Assembly (NCBI RefSeq): GCF_000686845.1 | Contig: NZ_JMLS01000004.1 | Location: 248,001 to 312,000 of the forward strand | Length of the DNA: 64,000 nucleotides | Direction: 5' to 3' | Source: Paenibacillus sp. UNC451MF | GTDB lineage: Bacteria > Bacillota > Bacilli > Paenibacillales > NBRC-103111 | Shown here: piece by piece, positions 16,607 to 25,237 of the stretch | Position numbering within the stretch: position 1 is the first letter of the stretch | Layout of the letters: every line of letters starts with the position of its first letter | Position numbers and translations under genes: made by a program | The notes under the pieces: model-generated | Database searches by the model: none | What the model was told of the DNA's origin: nothing | What the model saw: the letters and a program-made list of their open reading frames with translations, nothing else

Positions 16607-17983
16607 TTAATATAACTTCGTCTCTTGATTGTACGACTCCATGTTTTCTTTTACGCGCTGCAGGAAGCGTCCGCAGATTACGCCGTCCAAGATACGGTGA
16701 TCGAGGGACAAGCATAGATTGGCCATGGAGCGTACCGCAATCATATCTTGAATAACGACAGGCTTTTTCACAATCGATTCGAAAGTGATGATGGCTGCCT
16801 GAGGATAATTGATAATCGGCTGTGTCAAAATCGATCCGAACGAGCCTGTGTTATTTACTGTAAAGGTACCACCCTGCATATCGTTAAGCGACAGCTTGCC
16901 GGCTCTTGTTTTCCGGGACAATTCTTCGATTTCCCGTGCGAGTCCGGCAATATTTTTTTGATCGGCGCGCTTAATTACTGGCGTTAGCACCGAATCCTCT
17001 GTACCTACCGCAAGCGAAATATTGATATCCCGCTTAACAATTATTTTATCTACCGCCCATACCGAGTTCATAATAGGGTAGTCCTTGATGGCACTTACGA
17101 CAGCTTTCATCATGAAGGAAAGGTAAGTTAAATTAACGCCTTCCTGCCGTTTAAATTCGTCCTTCAGCTTATTGCGAAGAAGAACCATATTCGTGACGTC
17201 AACCTCAATCATCATCCAGCCATGAGGGATTTCGGTTACACTTTGACGCATATTGCGCGCAATAGCGCTGCGAATCGGCGTCACGTCAACCAAGTACTCT
17301 CCTCTGCCTTCCAGTTGTTGACCTTCCACCTCAATACGTGGAAGCGGAGGATTTTCGGACAAGTGGATACCGGTCGAACGAAGGGGTCCCTTCGGTGGAC
17401 TTGAGAGGAATACATCTTCCGCAGTACGTGCTTCTGAGCGCTGCTCCGCTCTAGGAGCTGCGGCTTGTGGTTGGGCTGCCGTGTTTGCGGCTGACGCCGA
17501 CTTCATCCCCGATGCAACAAACGCTTCAATATCTTTGCGCGTAATGCGTCCGCCAAGACCCGTACCTTGAACATCCTCCAAGCGAATACCATGCTCGCTT
17601 GCCAGCTTCAATACGGAGGGAGAAAAGCGATTGCGCATTCCTTCATCGTAACCAGCAGCAGCGGACTGTCCAATAGAGCCTCCAACAGGAGATGTACCCT
17701 GAGACGCAGTACCTTGGCCTTGTGTCGACAATTGTTCCTCAATAACACAAATAGCCTCTCCAACGGCAGCGGTCTGCCCTTCGGCTACCAGCAGTTTGGT
17801 CAGTTTACCGGCTACTGGTGACGGCATCTCGGTATTTACCTTATCCGTAATTAACTCGCATAAAACGTCGTATTGCTCTATGTAATCGCCCGGCTGCTTC
17901 AGCCATTTGCCAATCGTTGCTGAAACGAGACTTTCCGCGAGATGCGGAACGGTCACTTCGGTTTCCTTTACATTTAAGTTCAT
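16607..17983 (-). CDS. bkdB: Branched-chain 2-oxoacid dehydrogenase E2, dihydrolipoyl acyltransferase
   Basis: Transfers the branched acyl group from E1-bound intermediate to CoA, supplying iso/anteiso primers for membrane fatty acids. An N-terminal lipoyl domain has the modified Lys in ITDKVNTEM. A Pro/Ala-rich linker follows, then the E1/E3-binding domain SPSVLKLASEHGIRLEDV...GGRITRKDI near residues 120-158, and the catalytic domain with SLDHRILDG near the end. The true start is ATG17983, 10 nt after AGGAGG; an upstream in-frame ATG at 18019 lies inside the hairpin repeat and would translate it. Total 458 aa. It is last in the bkd locus. Confidence 0.93.
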   Translation of the reverse strand: MNLNVKETEVTVPHLAESLVSATIGKWLKQPGDYIEQYDVLCELITDKVNTEMPSPVAGKLTKLLVAEGQTAAVGEAICVIEEQLSTQGQGTASQGTSPVGGSIGQSAAAGYDEGMRNRFSPSVLKLASEHGIRLEDVQGTGLGGRITRKDIEAFVASGMKSASAANTAAQPQAAAPRAEQRSEARTAEDVFLSSPPKGPLRSTGIHLSENPPLPRIEVEGQQLEGRGEYLVDVTPIRSAIARNMRQSVTEIPHGWMMIEVDVTNMVLLRNKLKDEFKRQEGVNLTYLSFMMKAVVSAIKDYPIMNSVWAVDKIIVKRDINISLAVGTEDSVLTPVIKRADQKNIAGLAREIEELSRKTRAGKLSLNDMQGGTFTVNNTGSFGSILTQPIINYPQAAIITFESIVKKPVVIQDMIAVRSMANLCLSLDHRILDGVICGRFLQRVKENMESYNQETKLY

Positions 17984-18002
17984 TAGGTGGTTTCCTCCTA
18001 AG

Positions 18003-18122
18003 ACTTTTGCCATAGGCAAAAGTTACTTCGTAAGCATTCACTGAGTTTTGCCGTAGGCAAAAGTTACTTCGTAAGCATTCACTGAGTTTTGCCGTAGGCA
18101 AAACTTACTTCGTAAGCATTCA
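18003..18122 (-). repeat. Three tandem 41-bp hairpin units before bkdB
   Basis: The clearest member of the family. Hairpins centre at 18013, 18054 and 18095, giving a 41-bp period. Stems are ACTTTTGCC/GGCAAAAGT (9 bp), TTTTGCC/GGCAAAA and GTTTTGCC/GGCAAAAC (8 bp), each with a 3-nt loop. In the bkdB sense each stem is preceded by CTCAGTGAATGCTTACGAAG or part of it. The final stem ends 2-3 nt before the TTAGGAGG ribosome site. It sits in the 254-nt gap between bkdAB and bkdB. Confidence 0.9.
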
Positions 18123-18236
18123 CAATGTTTACCCTTACGCCAACTTGATTGCTTATTAATATTGTACATCCATTTCTGTAGGATGAGCTGAGCCTTGCGT
18201 CAAGCCAAGCTCAGCACATTCATTATGGTGAGCTTG

Positions 18237-19217
18237 CTAAAATGCAGCCAGCTCAGAAATAGCAGCCTTAATCTTGTCCACGCTAAGCAGGTAAAACTTT
18301 TCCATGCTCGGGTTCATTCCTACCGCCGGAACATCAGGCGCGCACAGTCTCATAATCGGAGCATCCAGTTCAAACAACAGCTCTTCAGCTATAATAGCCG
18401 ATACCTCAGCACCAACTCCGCCGGATTTATTATCCTCATGAATAATAAGCACTTTACCTGTTTTGGAGGCTGCTTCAAGAATAGCCGCTTTGTCCAAAGG
18501 CTGAATCGTGCGTAAATCAAGAATATGAGCACTGATCCCTTCCTTAGCCAGCTGTTCAGCTGCCTGAATTGCGTATTGAACCGTTATTCCGTAGGAAATG
18601 ACGGTAACGTCCGAGCCTTGGCGTTTCACGTCCGCTTTGCCGATTTCAACGATATAATCACCGTCCGGCACTTCACCCGTTATGCCAAGATAACATTTCT
18701 TATGTTCAAAATACATTACTGGGTCTGCATCGCGAATCGCTGCTTTCATCAAGCCCTTGGCATCATACGGATTGGATGGAGCTACCATTTTCAACCCTGG
18801 CGTTCCGAAAAATACGGATTCCGGACATTGGGAATGGTACAAGGCACCACCGCTAGTTGCTCCGTAAGGCGCACGAATAACGATCGGGCAGCTCCAATCG
18901 TTGTTGGAACGATAGCGAATCTTTGCTGCCTCGCTAATAATTTGATTCGTTGCCGGAAAAATAAAATCGGCAAACTGCATCTCTGCAATCGGCTTCATGC
19001 CGTACATCGCCGCACCAATAGCGGCACCGACAATAACGGACTCAGCCAGTGGAGTATCCAGCACGCGTTCTTCACCAAACTGCTCACGCAGTCCCTTGGT
19101 GGCGTTCAATACGCCGCCTTTACCGACATCCTCGCCGAGAACAAACACATTTTCGTCCCGCTCCATCTCTTCCTTCATTGCGGAACGAATAGCTTCCAAA
19201 TAAGTGATAACCGCCAT
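18237..19217 (-). CDS. bkdAB: Branched-chain 2-oxoacid dehydrogenase E1 beta
   Basis: Beta subunit of the thiamine-diphosphate E1 that decarboxylates 2-oxo acids from Val, Leu and Ile. The 326-aa length is standard. Family segments include MAVITYLEAIRSAM at the N terminus, VFVLGEDVGKGGVL with the ThDP-contacting Glu, MQFADFIFPATNQI and the C-terminal HEDNKSGGVGAEVSAII. It lies 3 nt after bkdAA and shares its transcript. The GGGGAGG ribosome site is good. The downstream gap to bkdB carries the three-unit hairpin repeat. Confidence 0.93.
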   Translation of the reverse strand: MAVITYLEAIRSAMKEEMERDENVFVLGEDVGKGGVLNATKGLREQFGEERVLDTPLAESVIVGAAIGAAMYGMKPIAEMQFADFIFPATNQIISEAAKIRYRSNNDWSCPIVIRAPYGATSGGALYHSQCPESVFFGTPGLKMVAPSNPYDAKGLMKAAIRDADPVMYFEHKKCYLGITGEVPDGDYIVEIGKADVKRQGSDVTVISYGITVQYAIQAAEQLAKEGISAHILDLRTIQPLDKAAILEAASKTGKVLIIHEDNKSGGVGAEVSAIIAEELLFELDAPIMRLCAPDVPAVGMNPSMEKFYLLSVDKIKAAISELAAF

Positions 19218-19220
19218 AGC

Positions 19221-20234
19221 CTAGACCTCCCCTTCTTCCGCATACACGTGCTTCAATGTATCTTCCGGCAGCGGGTATGGTGCTTGATCGGCATATTGAG
19301 TCGCTTCATTGATCTCCTGCTTAAGCTGCTCCAGCAGTTCTTCTTCCTGCTCGTCACTCCACAAGCCGCAATCAACCAAATATTGTCTATATTTAGGAAT
19401 TCCATCTTTAGCACGGTTTTCTTCCACTTCTTCCTTCGTACGATACAGCATATCGTCATCGGAAGTGGAATGAGGAGATATCCGGTACATAACGGACTCG
19501 ATTAAAGTAGGTCCTTCACCACGAACAGCACGTTCACGCGCTTCTTTTACGACACGGTATACTTCCAATGCATCGTTACCATCGACTTTAATCCCTGGGA
19601 ATCCGTATCCGATTGCTCGTTCGGCAATGCTCCCTGAAATTTGTTTATGTAAAGGCACAGAGATCGCATACTGGTTATTTTGGCATAAAAAGATAACAGG
19701 CAGCTTATGAACTCCCGCAAAGTTACATCCCTCGTGGAAATCACCCTGATTGCTGGATCCTTCGCCGAAAGTAGCGTAGGCTACGAAATCCTGCTTCTTC
19801 ATCTTACCTGCAAGGGCTATTCCTACCGCGTGGGGAACCTGTGTTGTTACCGGACTGGAACCCGTAACGATATTCAGCTTTTTATGACTGAAATGCCCAG
19901 GCATTTGGCGTCCGCCGCTGTTAGGATCTTCTGCCTTAGCAAACACAGACAGCATTAATTCCTTCATCGTCATCCCTACTGCAAGTACAAAGCCATAATC
20001 GCGATAATAAGGTAAAAAGTAGTCCTTGCCTTTCTCCAATGCAAATGCAGTCGCAACTTGAGAAACCTCTTGCCCGATCCCTGAAACGTGAAAGCCGATC
20101 TTTCCAGCTCTTTGCAGGAGATAAGACCGCTCGTCAAATTTTCTTGCCTTCTGCATGTATTTATACATTTCAACTGCCTGCTCGTCAGACAATCCAAGCT
20201 TACGGTGCCTCATAAGTTGGCCGATGGACATGGG
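19221..20234 (-). CDS. bkdAA: Branched-chain 2-oxoacid dehydrogenase E1 alpha
   Basis: Alpha subunit of E1. The ThDP-binding motif is GEGSSNQGDFHEGCNFAGVHKLPVIF's core, GEGS followed about 25 residues later by CQNNQYAIS. The phosphorylation-loop region SPHSTSDD and the N-terminal RKFDERSYLLQRAGKIGFHVS are also family-like. I start at ATG20234, 8 nt after AAGGGGG; the open frame continues five codons to 20249 but those cover the ribosome site. 337 aa. A hairpin with a short U-run separates it from lpdV, so it may have reduced read-through or its own promoter. Confidence 0.93.
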   Translation of the reverse strand, partial: PMSIGQLMRHRKLGLSDEQAVEMYKYMQKARKFDERSYLLQRAGKIGFHVSGIGQEVSQVATAFALEKGKDYFLPYYRDYGFVLAVGMTMKELMLSVFAKAEDPNSGGRQMPGHFSHKKLNIVTGSSPVTTQVPHAVGIALAGKMKKQDFVAYATFGEGSSNQGDFHEGCNFAGVHKLPVIFLCQNNQYAISVPLHKQISGSIAERAIGYGFPGIKVDGNDALEVYRVVKEARERAVRGEGPTLIESVMYRISPHSTSDDDMLYRTKEEVEENRAKDGIPKYRQYLVDCGLWSDEQEEELLEQLKQEINEATQYADQAPYPLPEDTLKHVYAEEGEV

Positions 20235-20360
20235 TGTAACCCCCTTCATTCAACTAAAATTATTACTAGGTACTAATACTTGCCCCTATAAGTATATTAT
20301 AATCGGTTTCCCTTATGAATACAATTTCCGTTTTGTTGCAAAATGTTACAAGATTTCAGA

Positions 20361-20396
20361 GAAAAGGGCTCGGAACGTTTAAATCCCGAAAGCCCC
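20361..20396 (-). terminator. Probable (partial) terminator overlapping the lpdV stop
   Basis: On the minus strand GGGCTTTCGG pairs with CCGAGCCC (two-base bulge), then CTTTTCT. It overlaps the lpdV stop codon and lies 127 nt before bkdAA. The short U-run suggests partial termination. Confidence 0.45.
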
Positions 20397-21800
20397 TCCG
20401 TCTACAGCCAGCATCGCTTCTCCCAAAGCCTCCGATAATGTCGGGTGAGCATGGATCGTCTGCCCGACTTCCCATGGAGTCGCATCCAATAGTTGGGCAA
20501 GTGCTGCTTCTGAAATATAGTCAGTTACATGAGGCCCAATCATATGGACACCGAGAATATCATTCGTTTTCTTATCTGCAATAACCTTTACAAACCCATC
20601 CGAATCGCCAAACAATACAGCCTTGCCGACCGCCGAAAAAGGAAAACGGCCAATCTTGACTTCATGTCCGCGTTCGACTGCCTGCTGCTCCGTCCAGCCA
20701 ATTGAAGCTACTTCAGGTCTCGTATATACGCAGCGCGGTACCTGATGTGCTCCAAAGGTATGTGTGCTTTGTCCTGAACAATGCTCCACAGCTACGATTC
20801 CTTCATGTCCAGCCACATGGGCAAGCTGAAGCCCGCCGTTCACATCACCGATCGCATAGATATGGGCTTCCACGGTTTGCATGTTCTCGTTAACTTCAAT
20901 GAATCCGTTGGTCACCTTCACATCCGTGTTCTGAAGCCCGATATCTTCAACATTAGCTTGACGTCCGACACAGACCATTACCTTCTCTGCTTGAAGCTGC
21001 TCAGCTTGTCCTTTGCGTTCAATCTGAAGTTGTACGGCCCCGTCCTGCTTGTTGACGGTCTCACCAAGTACTTTGGCACCTGTCAAAATTTGAACGCCTC
21101 TTTTTTTCAACAGCCGTTCGAGTTCACGAGATATATCGCTATCTTCGGTAGGAAGCAATCGATCTGCATATTCCACTACCGTGACTTGCACGCCAAAATC
21201 ATTTAACATTGAAGCCCACTCGACTCCAATAACGCCCCCACCAACGATAAGAATCGATTGCGGCAGCTCCTCCAGCTGAAGTGCTTGATCGCTGTTAATG
21301 ATCATTTGTCCGTCTATATCCAATCCCGGCAAGCTTCTTGGTCTTGATCCGGTTGCAATAATCAGCTTTTCTGGTACAAGTGTTAAAATCTCGCCATCAG
21401 CCTGCTCAACGGAAACAGAACCTGATCGCGGAGAAAAAATAGATGGAGAAAGAAGTCTCCCGTTACCATAGAACACCTGAATATTGTGCTTTTTCATCAA
21501 AAATTGAATGCCTTTATGCATCTGATCAACGACGCTTTGTTTACGGGCTTGTACCCGGGAAAAGTTCAATCGGACGGAATCAGTCTCTATGCCAAATCGC
21601 TCACTCTCAAGCATCGTTGCATACACCTCGGCGCTGCGCAGGAGCGCTTTGCTTGGAATGCATCCGCGATGCAGACAAGTACCTCCAAGCTTATCGCGTT
21701 CTACGATCGCTACCGTTTTCCCTAATTGAGCGGCTCGAATGGCGGCAATATAACCTCCCGTGCCTCCTCCAAGAACAACGATATCAAAAGCTTGCGTCAT
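20379..21800 (-). CDS. lpdV: Dihydrolipoamide dehydrogenase E3
   Basis: FAD enzyme that reoxidises the lipoyl group of E2 with NAD. FAD site VVLGGGTGGYIAAIRAAQLG at the N terminus, redox-active disulfide in GGTCLHRGCIPSKA, NAD site LIVGGGVIGVEWASML, second FAD segment YAIGDVNGG, and the C-terminal active-site base His in TIHAHPTLSEA. 473 aa is full length. It is next to the E1/E2 genes, which marks it as the E3 of this complex. ptb, bcd and buk, which precede lpdV in B. subtilis, are not here. Confidence 0.95.
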   Translation of the reverse strand: MTQAFDIVVLGGGTGGYIAAIRAAQLGKTVAIVERDKLGGTCLHRGCIPSKALLRSAEVYATMLESERFGIETDSVRLNFSRVQARKQSVVDQMHKGIQFLMKKHNIQVFYGNGRLLSPSIFSPRSGSVSVEQADGEILTLVPEKLIIATGSRPRSLPGLDIDGQMIINSDQALQLEELPQSILIVGGGVIGVEWASMLNDFGVQVTVVEYADRLLPTEDSDISRELERLLKKRGVQILTGAKVLGETVNKQDGAVQLQIERKGQAEQLQAEKVMVCVGRQANVEDIGLQNTDVKVTNGFIEVNENMQTVEAHIYAIGDVNGGLQLAHVAGHEGIVAVEHCSGQSTHTFGAHQVPRCVYTRPEVASIGWTEQQAVERGHEVKIGRFPFSAVGKAVLFGDSDGFVKVIADKKTNDILGVHMIGPHVTDYISEAALAQLLDATPWEVGQTIHAHPTLSEALGEAMLAVDGGAFGI

Positions 21801-21963
21801 ATGTATAAACCTCCTGAAATCTATGATTCTTTTATTGTAACTCTAATCGATGTGAGAAATATAGTACAATTTAAGAAAGATGCATGAAATGTTAACGAAT
21901 ATATGGTACTTTAGTAGGTAGGATTTTCATAACGGTTTTAATTGATCAATAAAGGAGAACATC

Positions 21964-22233
21964 ATGAGAGCAACGTTTTATCGGTTTATTGCCGTCCTGA
22001 TGCTGGTCATCCCGGGCGTTATGGCCACCTATGGATTTTTGGCGATGAAGGATGCTTTCTTCGCCCAATTTGGAGCAGCCGAACTGAATCCTCATGTTCA
22101 ATGGGGTAAATTTTCATTAGGATTTGTATTATTTCTAGCGGGAGTAGCCTTCATCGGCGGTTGGACTTTCTTCAGGGACCGCAAGCGCAATTATGTCGCA
22201 CCCCGTTTTAAAAAGAAGCGTAAAAAGCAATAG
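21964..22233 (+). CDS. yqzF: YqzF-like DUF2627 membrane protein
   Basis: An 89-aa protein with two membrane spans (about residues 5-25 and 45-65) and a very basic C terminus. VLMLVIPGVMATYG and GWTFFRDRKRN match DUF2627; function unknown. The AAAGGAG ribosome site is good. The homologue also neighbours the bkd genes in B. subtilis. It is divergent from lpdV and followed by a GC-rich hairpin. Confidence 0.85.
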   Translation: MRATFYRFIAVLMLVIPGVMATYGFLAMKDAFFAQFGAAELNPHVQWGKFSLGFVLFLAGVAFIGGWTFFRDRKRNYVAPRFKKKRKKQ

Positions 22234-22275
22234 GAGCCAGCCCTTGGAGACGGGAGCGGCTCCTTATATTTTGTT
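22232..22275 (+). terminator. Likely terminator after yqzF
   Basis: GGAGCC and GGCTCC enclose a structured 20-nt loop and are followed by TTATATTTTG, immediately after the yqzF stop. The U-run is interrupted, so efficiency is uncertain. The opposite strand overlaps the end of the GPT-family gene. Confidence 0.5.
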
Positions 22276-23166
22276 CGGCCTTGAACCCCGGCCTAGCCCG
22301 TCAAACCACGAAAGCACACGATTGCTATCGATTATCTTTGATAAAGATAGACGCCACGTAATGCCGTGCAAAACGACGAATACCAACAGCAGAAGCAGCT
22401 GCAGCTTCCAACCGGTTACCTGGACGATCCAGCAGCCCATAGCAAATCCGAGCAGATTGGCACCTGTATCGCCTAGCATGATCCTCCCTCGAAGATCCGG
22501 AACAAGAAGAACAGCGGCTGCTACGAGGATTGGCAGTGCCATAATCATTAACTCCTGCCATTTAGCTGACTCCCCGGAAGGCAAGGCTGCTGCCAGCACC
22601 ACAACCAAAATACCAAAACCCTTCAAAGCTCTTCCAGGCCTAGTATCGAGCAAATTGATGCTATTCGATGCGAGTACTATCAATAAGCATTGAACTGCGA
22701 TCCAGTAAATAGGCTGCCGTAAGACAGCACTATCGTGGAAAATGAACAGCAGCGCAGCCATCGATACTCCAGTTGCTTTTAATACACCTGTACTGACCAC
22801 CCTATGCTCTTTCCAGAGCCTCCAATGTCCCGCAAAGCCTTTAAACGATTTGTGGCCCACAGCGTCATCTAAAAATCCGAGAAAGACGACCACAATTGCA
22901 GCCAATGTAAATTCATTTAATAAAGATTGCTTTGCGAACAAGCTAGGAATAAAAGTATTTCCTCCTAGATAAGCAGCTCCTTTTATAATAACCGAGTGAA
23001 TAAGGAGCAGTAGGCAAATTACAATTCCTCCCGCCGTCGGTATTCGTTCTCCCGCATAATTGCAGTCCGTCAACTTGTGGTTGATCATAAAGCGCATCCA
23101 TCCCGGTAGGAGTGTCCACCCAAGACCAAACATAATAACCGTATAAAGCAGCCAAACCATTAGCAT
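22264..23166 (-). CDS. MraY/WecA-like (GPT family) phosphotransferase-type membrane protein
   Basis: A 300-aa polytopic protein of the polyprenyl-phosphate N-acetylhexosamine-1-phosphate transferase family. Family motifs are present: ERIPTAGGI, FLGFLDDAVG (Mg-binding Asp pair), NSINLLDTRPGRALKG and LGDTGANLLG. It is shorter than MraY (about 320 aa), and the usual C-terminal His-rich loop is not evident, so the substrate may differ. ATG23166 is chosen because GGAG lies 9 nt upstream; it overlaps the GT2 stop as ATGCTAA. It forms a cluster with GT2 and SteA genes. Confidence 0.75.
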   Translation of the reverse strand: MLMVWLLYTVIMFGLGWTLLPGWMRFMINHKLTDCNYAGERIPTAGGIVICLLLLIHSVIIKGAAYLGGNTFIPSLFAKQSLLNEFTLAAIVVVFLGFLDDAVGHKSFKGFAGHWRLWKEHRVVSTGVLKATGVSMAALLFIFHDSAVLRQPIYWIAVQCLLIVLASNSINLLDTRPGRALKGFGILVVVLAAALPSGESAKWQELMIMALPILVAAAVLLVPDLRGRIMLGDTGANLLGFAMGCWIVQVTGWKLQLLLLLVFVVLHGITWRLSLSKIIDSNRVLSWFDGLGRGSRPNKI

Positions 23167-23861
23167 ATCGGCTGTCTCCAGCGATTCCATAGTGTGCCGC
23201 TCACTGCATACAGCTGTTTCCCACGATGCAGCCACCCACCAATATCTCTCCCTGATACCCGGTGTGAAAAGGGAATTGGCAGCTCGTCTACTCGGTAGCC
23301 TAACTTTACGGCATCAATAGTTAGACCCACCTCGACACCGAAGCCCCCGGAAAGTCTACCTATTTTCTCCAAAACTTCACGATGAATTGCACGTTGACCT
23401 GAGAGCGGTGCAGAAGGCTCAAAGCCTGACAATCGGTATACACCTTGCTTGGCAAGCTTTTTCACTAAACCAAATCCACTCTTTTGGGATACTGCGGGCA
23501 AGTGGGCAATAACCATATCGGATCGTCCTGATGTCAAGGGCTCAATGAGCGATGGGAACCACTCAGCTGTGTGTCCAAGGTCTGCGTCTAAGAAAACAAG
23601 TACATGCCCTCTAGACATCTTGTAGCCCGTTTGAAGTGCAGTTCCCTTACCGTAAGGCCGTGGGTGCTGTACTATCAAATCAGCCCATGGCACTGCCAGC
23701 TCGAACGTGCTGTCACGACTTCCGTCATCAATGACAATAACTTCTACACGTTTCCCTTGACTGACAATCTGCTTACATGCTTTTCGAATAGCGCTCAATG
23801 TTTCCTGGATGTACAGCTCCTCATTGAGTGCGGGTACGACGACTGAGATGATTGGCTGCAT
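23160..23861 (-). CDS. GT2 family glycosyltransferase
   Basis: A 233-aa single-domain GT-A enzyme without obvious membrane spans. It opens ISVVVPALNEELYIQETL, then VIVIDDGSRDST and the metal-binding VFLDADLGHT. The acceptor domain includes PLSGQRAIHRE and GGFGVEVGLTIDA, seen in dolichyl-phosphate-glucose-type GT2 enzymes. ATG23861 has AAAGGGG 8 nt upstream; an ATG at 23879 overlapping the steA stop as ATGA has none. Translationally linked to both neighbours, it probably makes a lipid-linked or envelope glycan used at division sites (inference from steA). Confidence 0.8.
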   Translation of the reverse strand: MQPIISVVVPALNEELYIQETLSAIRKACKQIVSQGKRVEVIVIDDGSRDSTFELAVPWADLIVQHPRPYGKGTALQTGYKMSRGHVLVFLDADLGHTAEWFPSLIEPLTSGRSDMVIAHLPAVSQKSGFGLVKKLAKQGVYRLSGFEPSAPLSGQRAIHREVLEKIGRLSGGFGVEVGLTIDAVKLGYRVDELPIPFSHRVSGRDIGGWLHRGKQLYAVSGTLWNRWRQPIC

Positions 23862-23875
23862 TGACGCAACCCCTT

Positions 23876-24982
23876 TCATTTAAAGCGTAATAAAAGCTTT
23901 CTTATCCCATTTTTCAAAGCATAGCTCCATTGAGAGATAAGAGAATAGTGCTGAGTCGGGCCATACAGCAATGCGATTCCTTTAGCGTCAGTCAGCTTAC
24001 TTCCTATTTTCATCCGAACTAGAACTGTGCTGCCCATCCCTTTTCTGCCTTTTTCTAAAAAATCAAACATATGACTATGAGCTCCAACAGTAACAATGCG
24101 TTCACACTGATGGTCGTAGGCTAACAATAGGGCAATATCCTCACTAGTCCCGCTAGCAGACAATTGTTTCGCATTCAATCCTAAATGTTCAAGTCGTTTT
24201 AGCCCAGGTGCATAACCGTTCGAGTAAGCATGAACCAACAGCTCAGCACCACATTGCAGGGCTTGATCCGTCGCGCTATCCATATCTCCTATTATAAGAT
24301 CCGGTTTATGCCCTTGCTCTAATAATGCGTCAGCTCCTCCGTCCACACCTATTAACACCGGCTTATAACGACGAATATAATCCTTCAAAGCCGCCAAGTC
24401 CTGCTTATAACCTTTACCGCGAATAACGACGAGAGCATGACGGCCTTCTAGACTCGCTTCTAAATCGGGGCAATACAGCGGTTTTAGAACCAAGTCCTTT
24501 TCTCTATTCGCGTAGTCCAACGTATTATTAATAAAATTAAGAAGCCTCTCGTGATAACTATCGTGAGCATGACTATACAGATCTAACCACTTATCTTTTG
24601 TAAAAGGGGTGCATGGAACGGTCAATTTCCCGACCACAACACCTTCACAGGTTATTTTTATAGGGGTATTGTCTTTTATGGCTGATGCCCAGACAGCCTC
24701 CATCTCGTAGATCGGAATATTGTTTTCTATTAGCATAAGCGGTCCAGTTACAGGAACTGTTCCCGTCATTATCTGACCAATATTGATTACGGCCTGAGCT
24801 TTTGCCGCGATTAATCCTTCAGCTGCAAGCTCGTCAAGGTCTTGATGGTAAATAACAGCAATACAGAATGGTTCAATATCAGACAACAGTTGTTTGGTGC
24901 TATGATGTACGCGTGCTAAACCATGAATCGTCTGCATAGAGGATATCTGAATTGTTTTGCTAGCTTCCATCTCTTTGCACAT
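23876..24982 (-). CDS. steA: SteA-like putative cytokinetic protein (thiamin pyrophosphokinase-like fold)
   Basis: A 368-aa protein. The centre (about residues 190-290) resembles the catalytic fold of thiamin pyrophosphokinases: VVIRGKGYKQDLAALK, PVLIGVDGGADALLEQGHKPDLIIGDMDSATD. A C-terminal hydrophobic segment with ALKNGIRKLLLRF could attach it to membrane. SteA of Corynebacterium is a cell-separation factor that localises to the septum; Firmicute relatives lie near spo0A. The exact start is unclear, with ATG24982 and ATG24970 both lacking a strong ribosome site. The usual partner SteB/MctB-like gene is not next to it. Confidence 0.72.
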   Translation of the reverse strand: MCKEMEASKTIQISSMQTIHGLARVHHSTKQLLSDIEPFCIAVIYHQDLDELAAEGLIAAKAQAVINIGQIMTGTVPVTGPLMLIENNIPIYEMEAVWASAIKDNTPIKITCEGVVVGKLTVPCTPFTKDKWLDLYSHAHDSYHERLLNFINNTLDYANREKDLVLKPLYCPDLEASLEGRHALVVIRGKGYKQDLAALKDYIRRYKPVLIGVDGGADALLEQGHKPDLIIGDMDSATDQALQCGAELLVHAYSNGYAPGLKRLEHLGLNAKQLSASGTSEDIALLLAYDHQCERIVTVGAHSHMFDFLEKGRKGMGSTVLVRMKIGSKLTDAKGIALLYGPTQHYSLISQWSYALKNGIRKLLLRFK

Positions 24983-25076
24983 CGCTTTCCGGTTGCTTTG
25001 GACTTACAGACAGCCTGATTACTTCTAGTTTTTATCTTTCGTTAGCAACCGGGATCTCATACATTCATTTACAAAT

Positions 25077-25108
25077 AAAAAGAGCCCGGACAAATCATTG
25101 TCCGGACT
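25077..25108 (-). terminator. Intrinsic terminator, minus strand
   Basis: AGTCCGGACAA-TGA-TTTGTCCGGGCT forms an 11-bp stem with one G-U and is followed by CTTTTTATT on the minus strand. It lies 130 nt after the small acidic gene at 25238 and isolates steA from it. The 128 nt between them hold no supportable gene. Confidence 0.8.
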
Positions 25109-25237
25109 TTAACTGTTTCTCTCCATTTACTTGGATTCATGTAAAATGATGGTATGCTTCCCTTGTTATCGGCATAAGCTTTTTCATGTGGCTGATAACG
25201 ATAATAACGACAGGGAACAACCCCCCATATGCAAAAC

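Noticed and set aside
17984-18019. Longer start for bkdB at 18019
   Set aside because: That ATG is the GCCTATGGC loop of the last hairpin; AGGAGG lies downstream of it, before ATG17983.
17841-18101. Open frame of 86 codons translating the hairpin repeats (minus strand)
   Set aside because: It arises from the repeat sequence and the overlapping 5' end of bkdB in another frame, with no ribosome site.
18003-18122. Tandem repeats resembling a small CRISPR array
   Set aside because: The units are contiguous 41-bp copies with no unique spacers, the repeated part is itself a hairpin, and related units occur singly before other genes. No cas genes are present.
18525-19505. 326-codon open frame antisense to bkdAB/bkdAA
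   Set aside because: It mirrors the E1 genes, has a composition unlike real proteins (Cys/His/Phe-rich) and no ribosome site.
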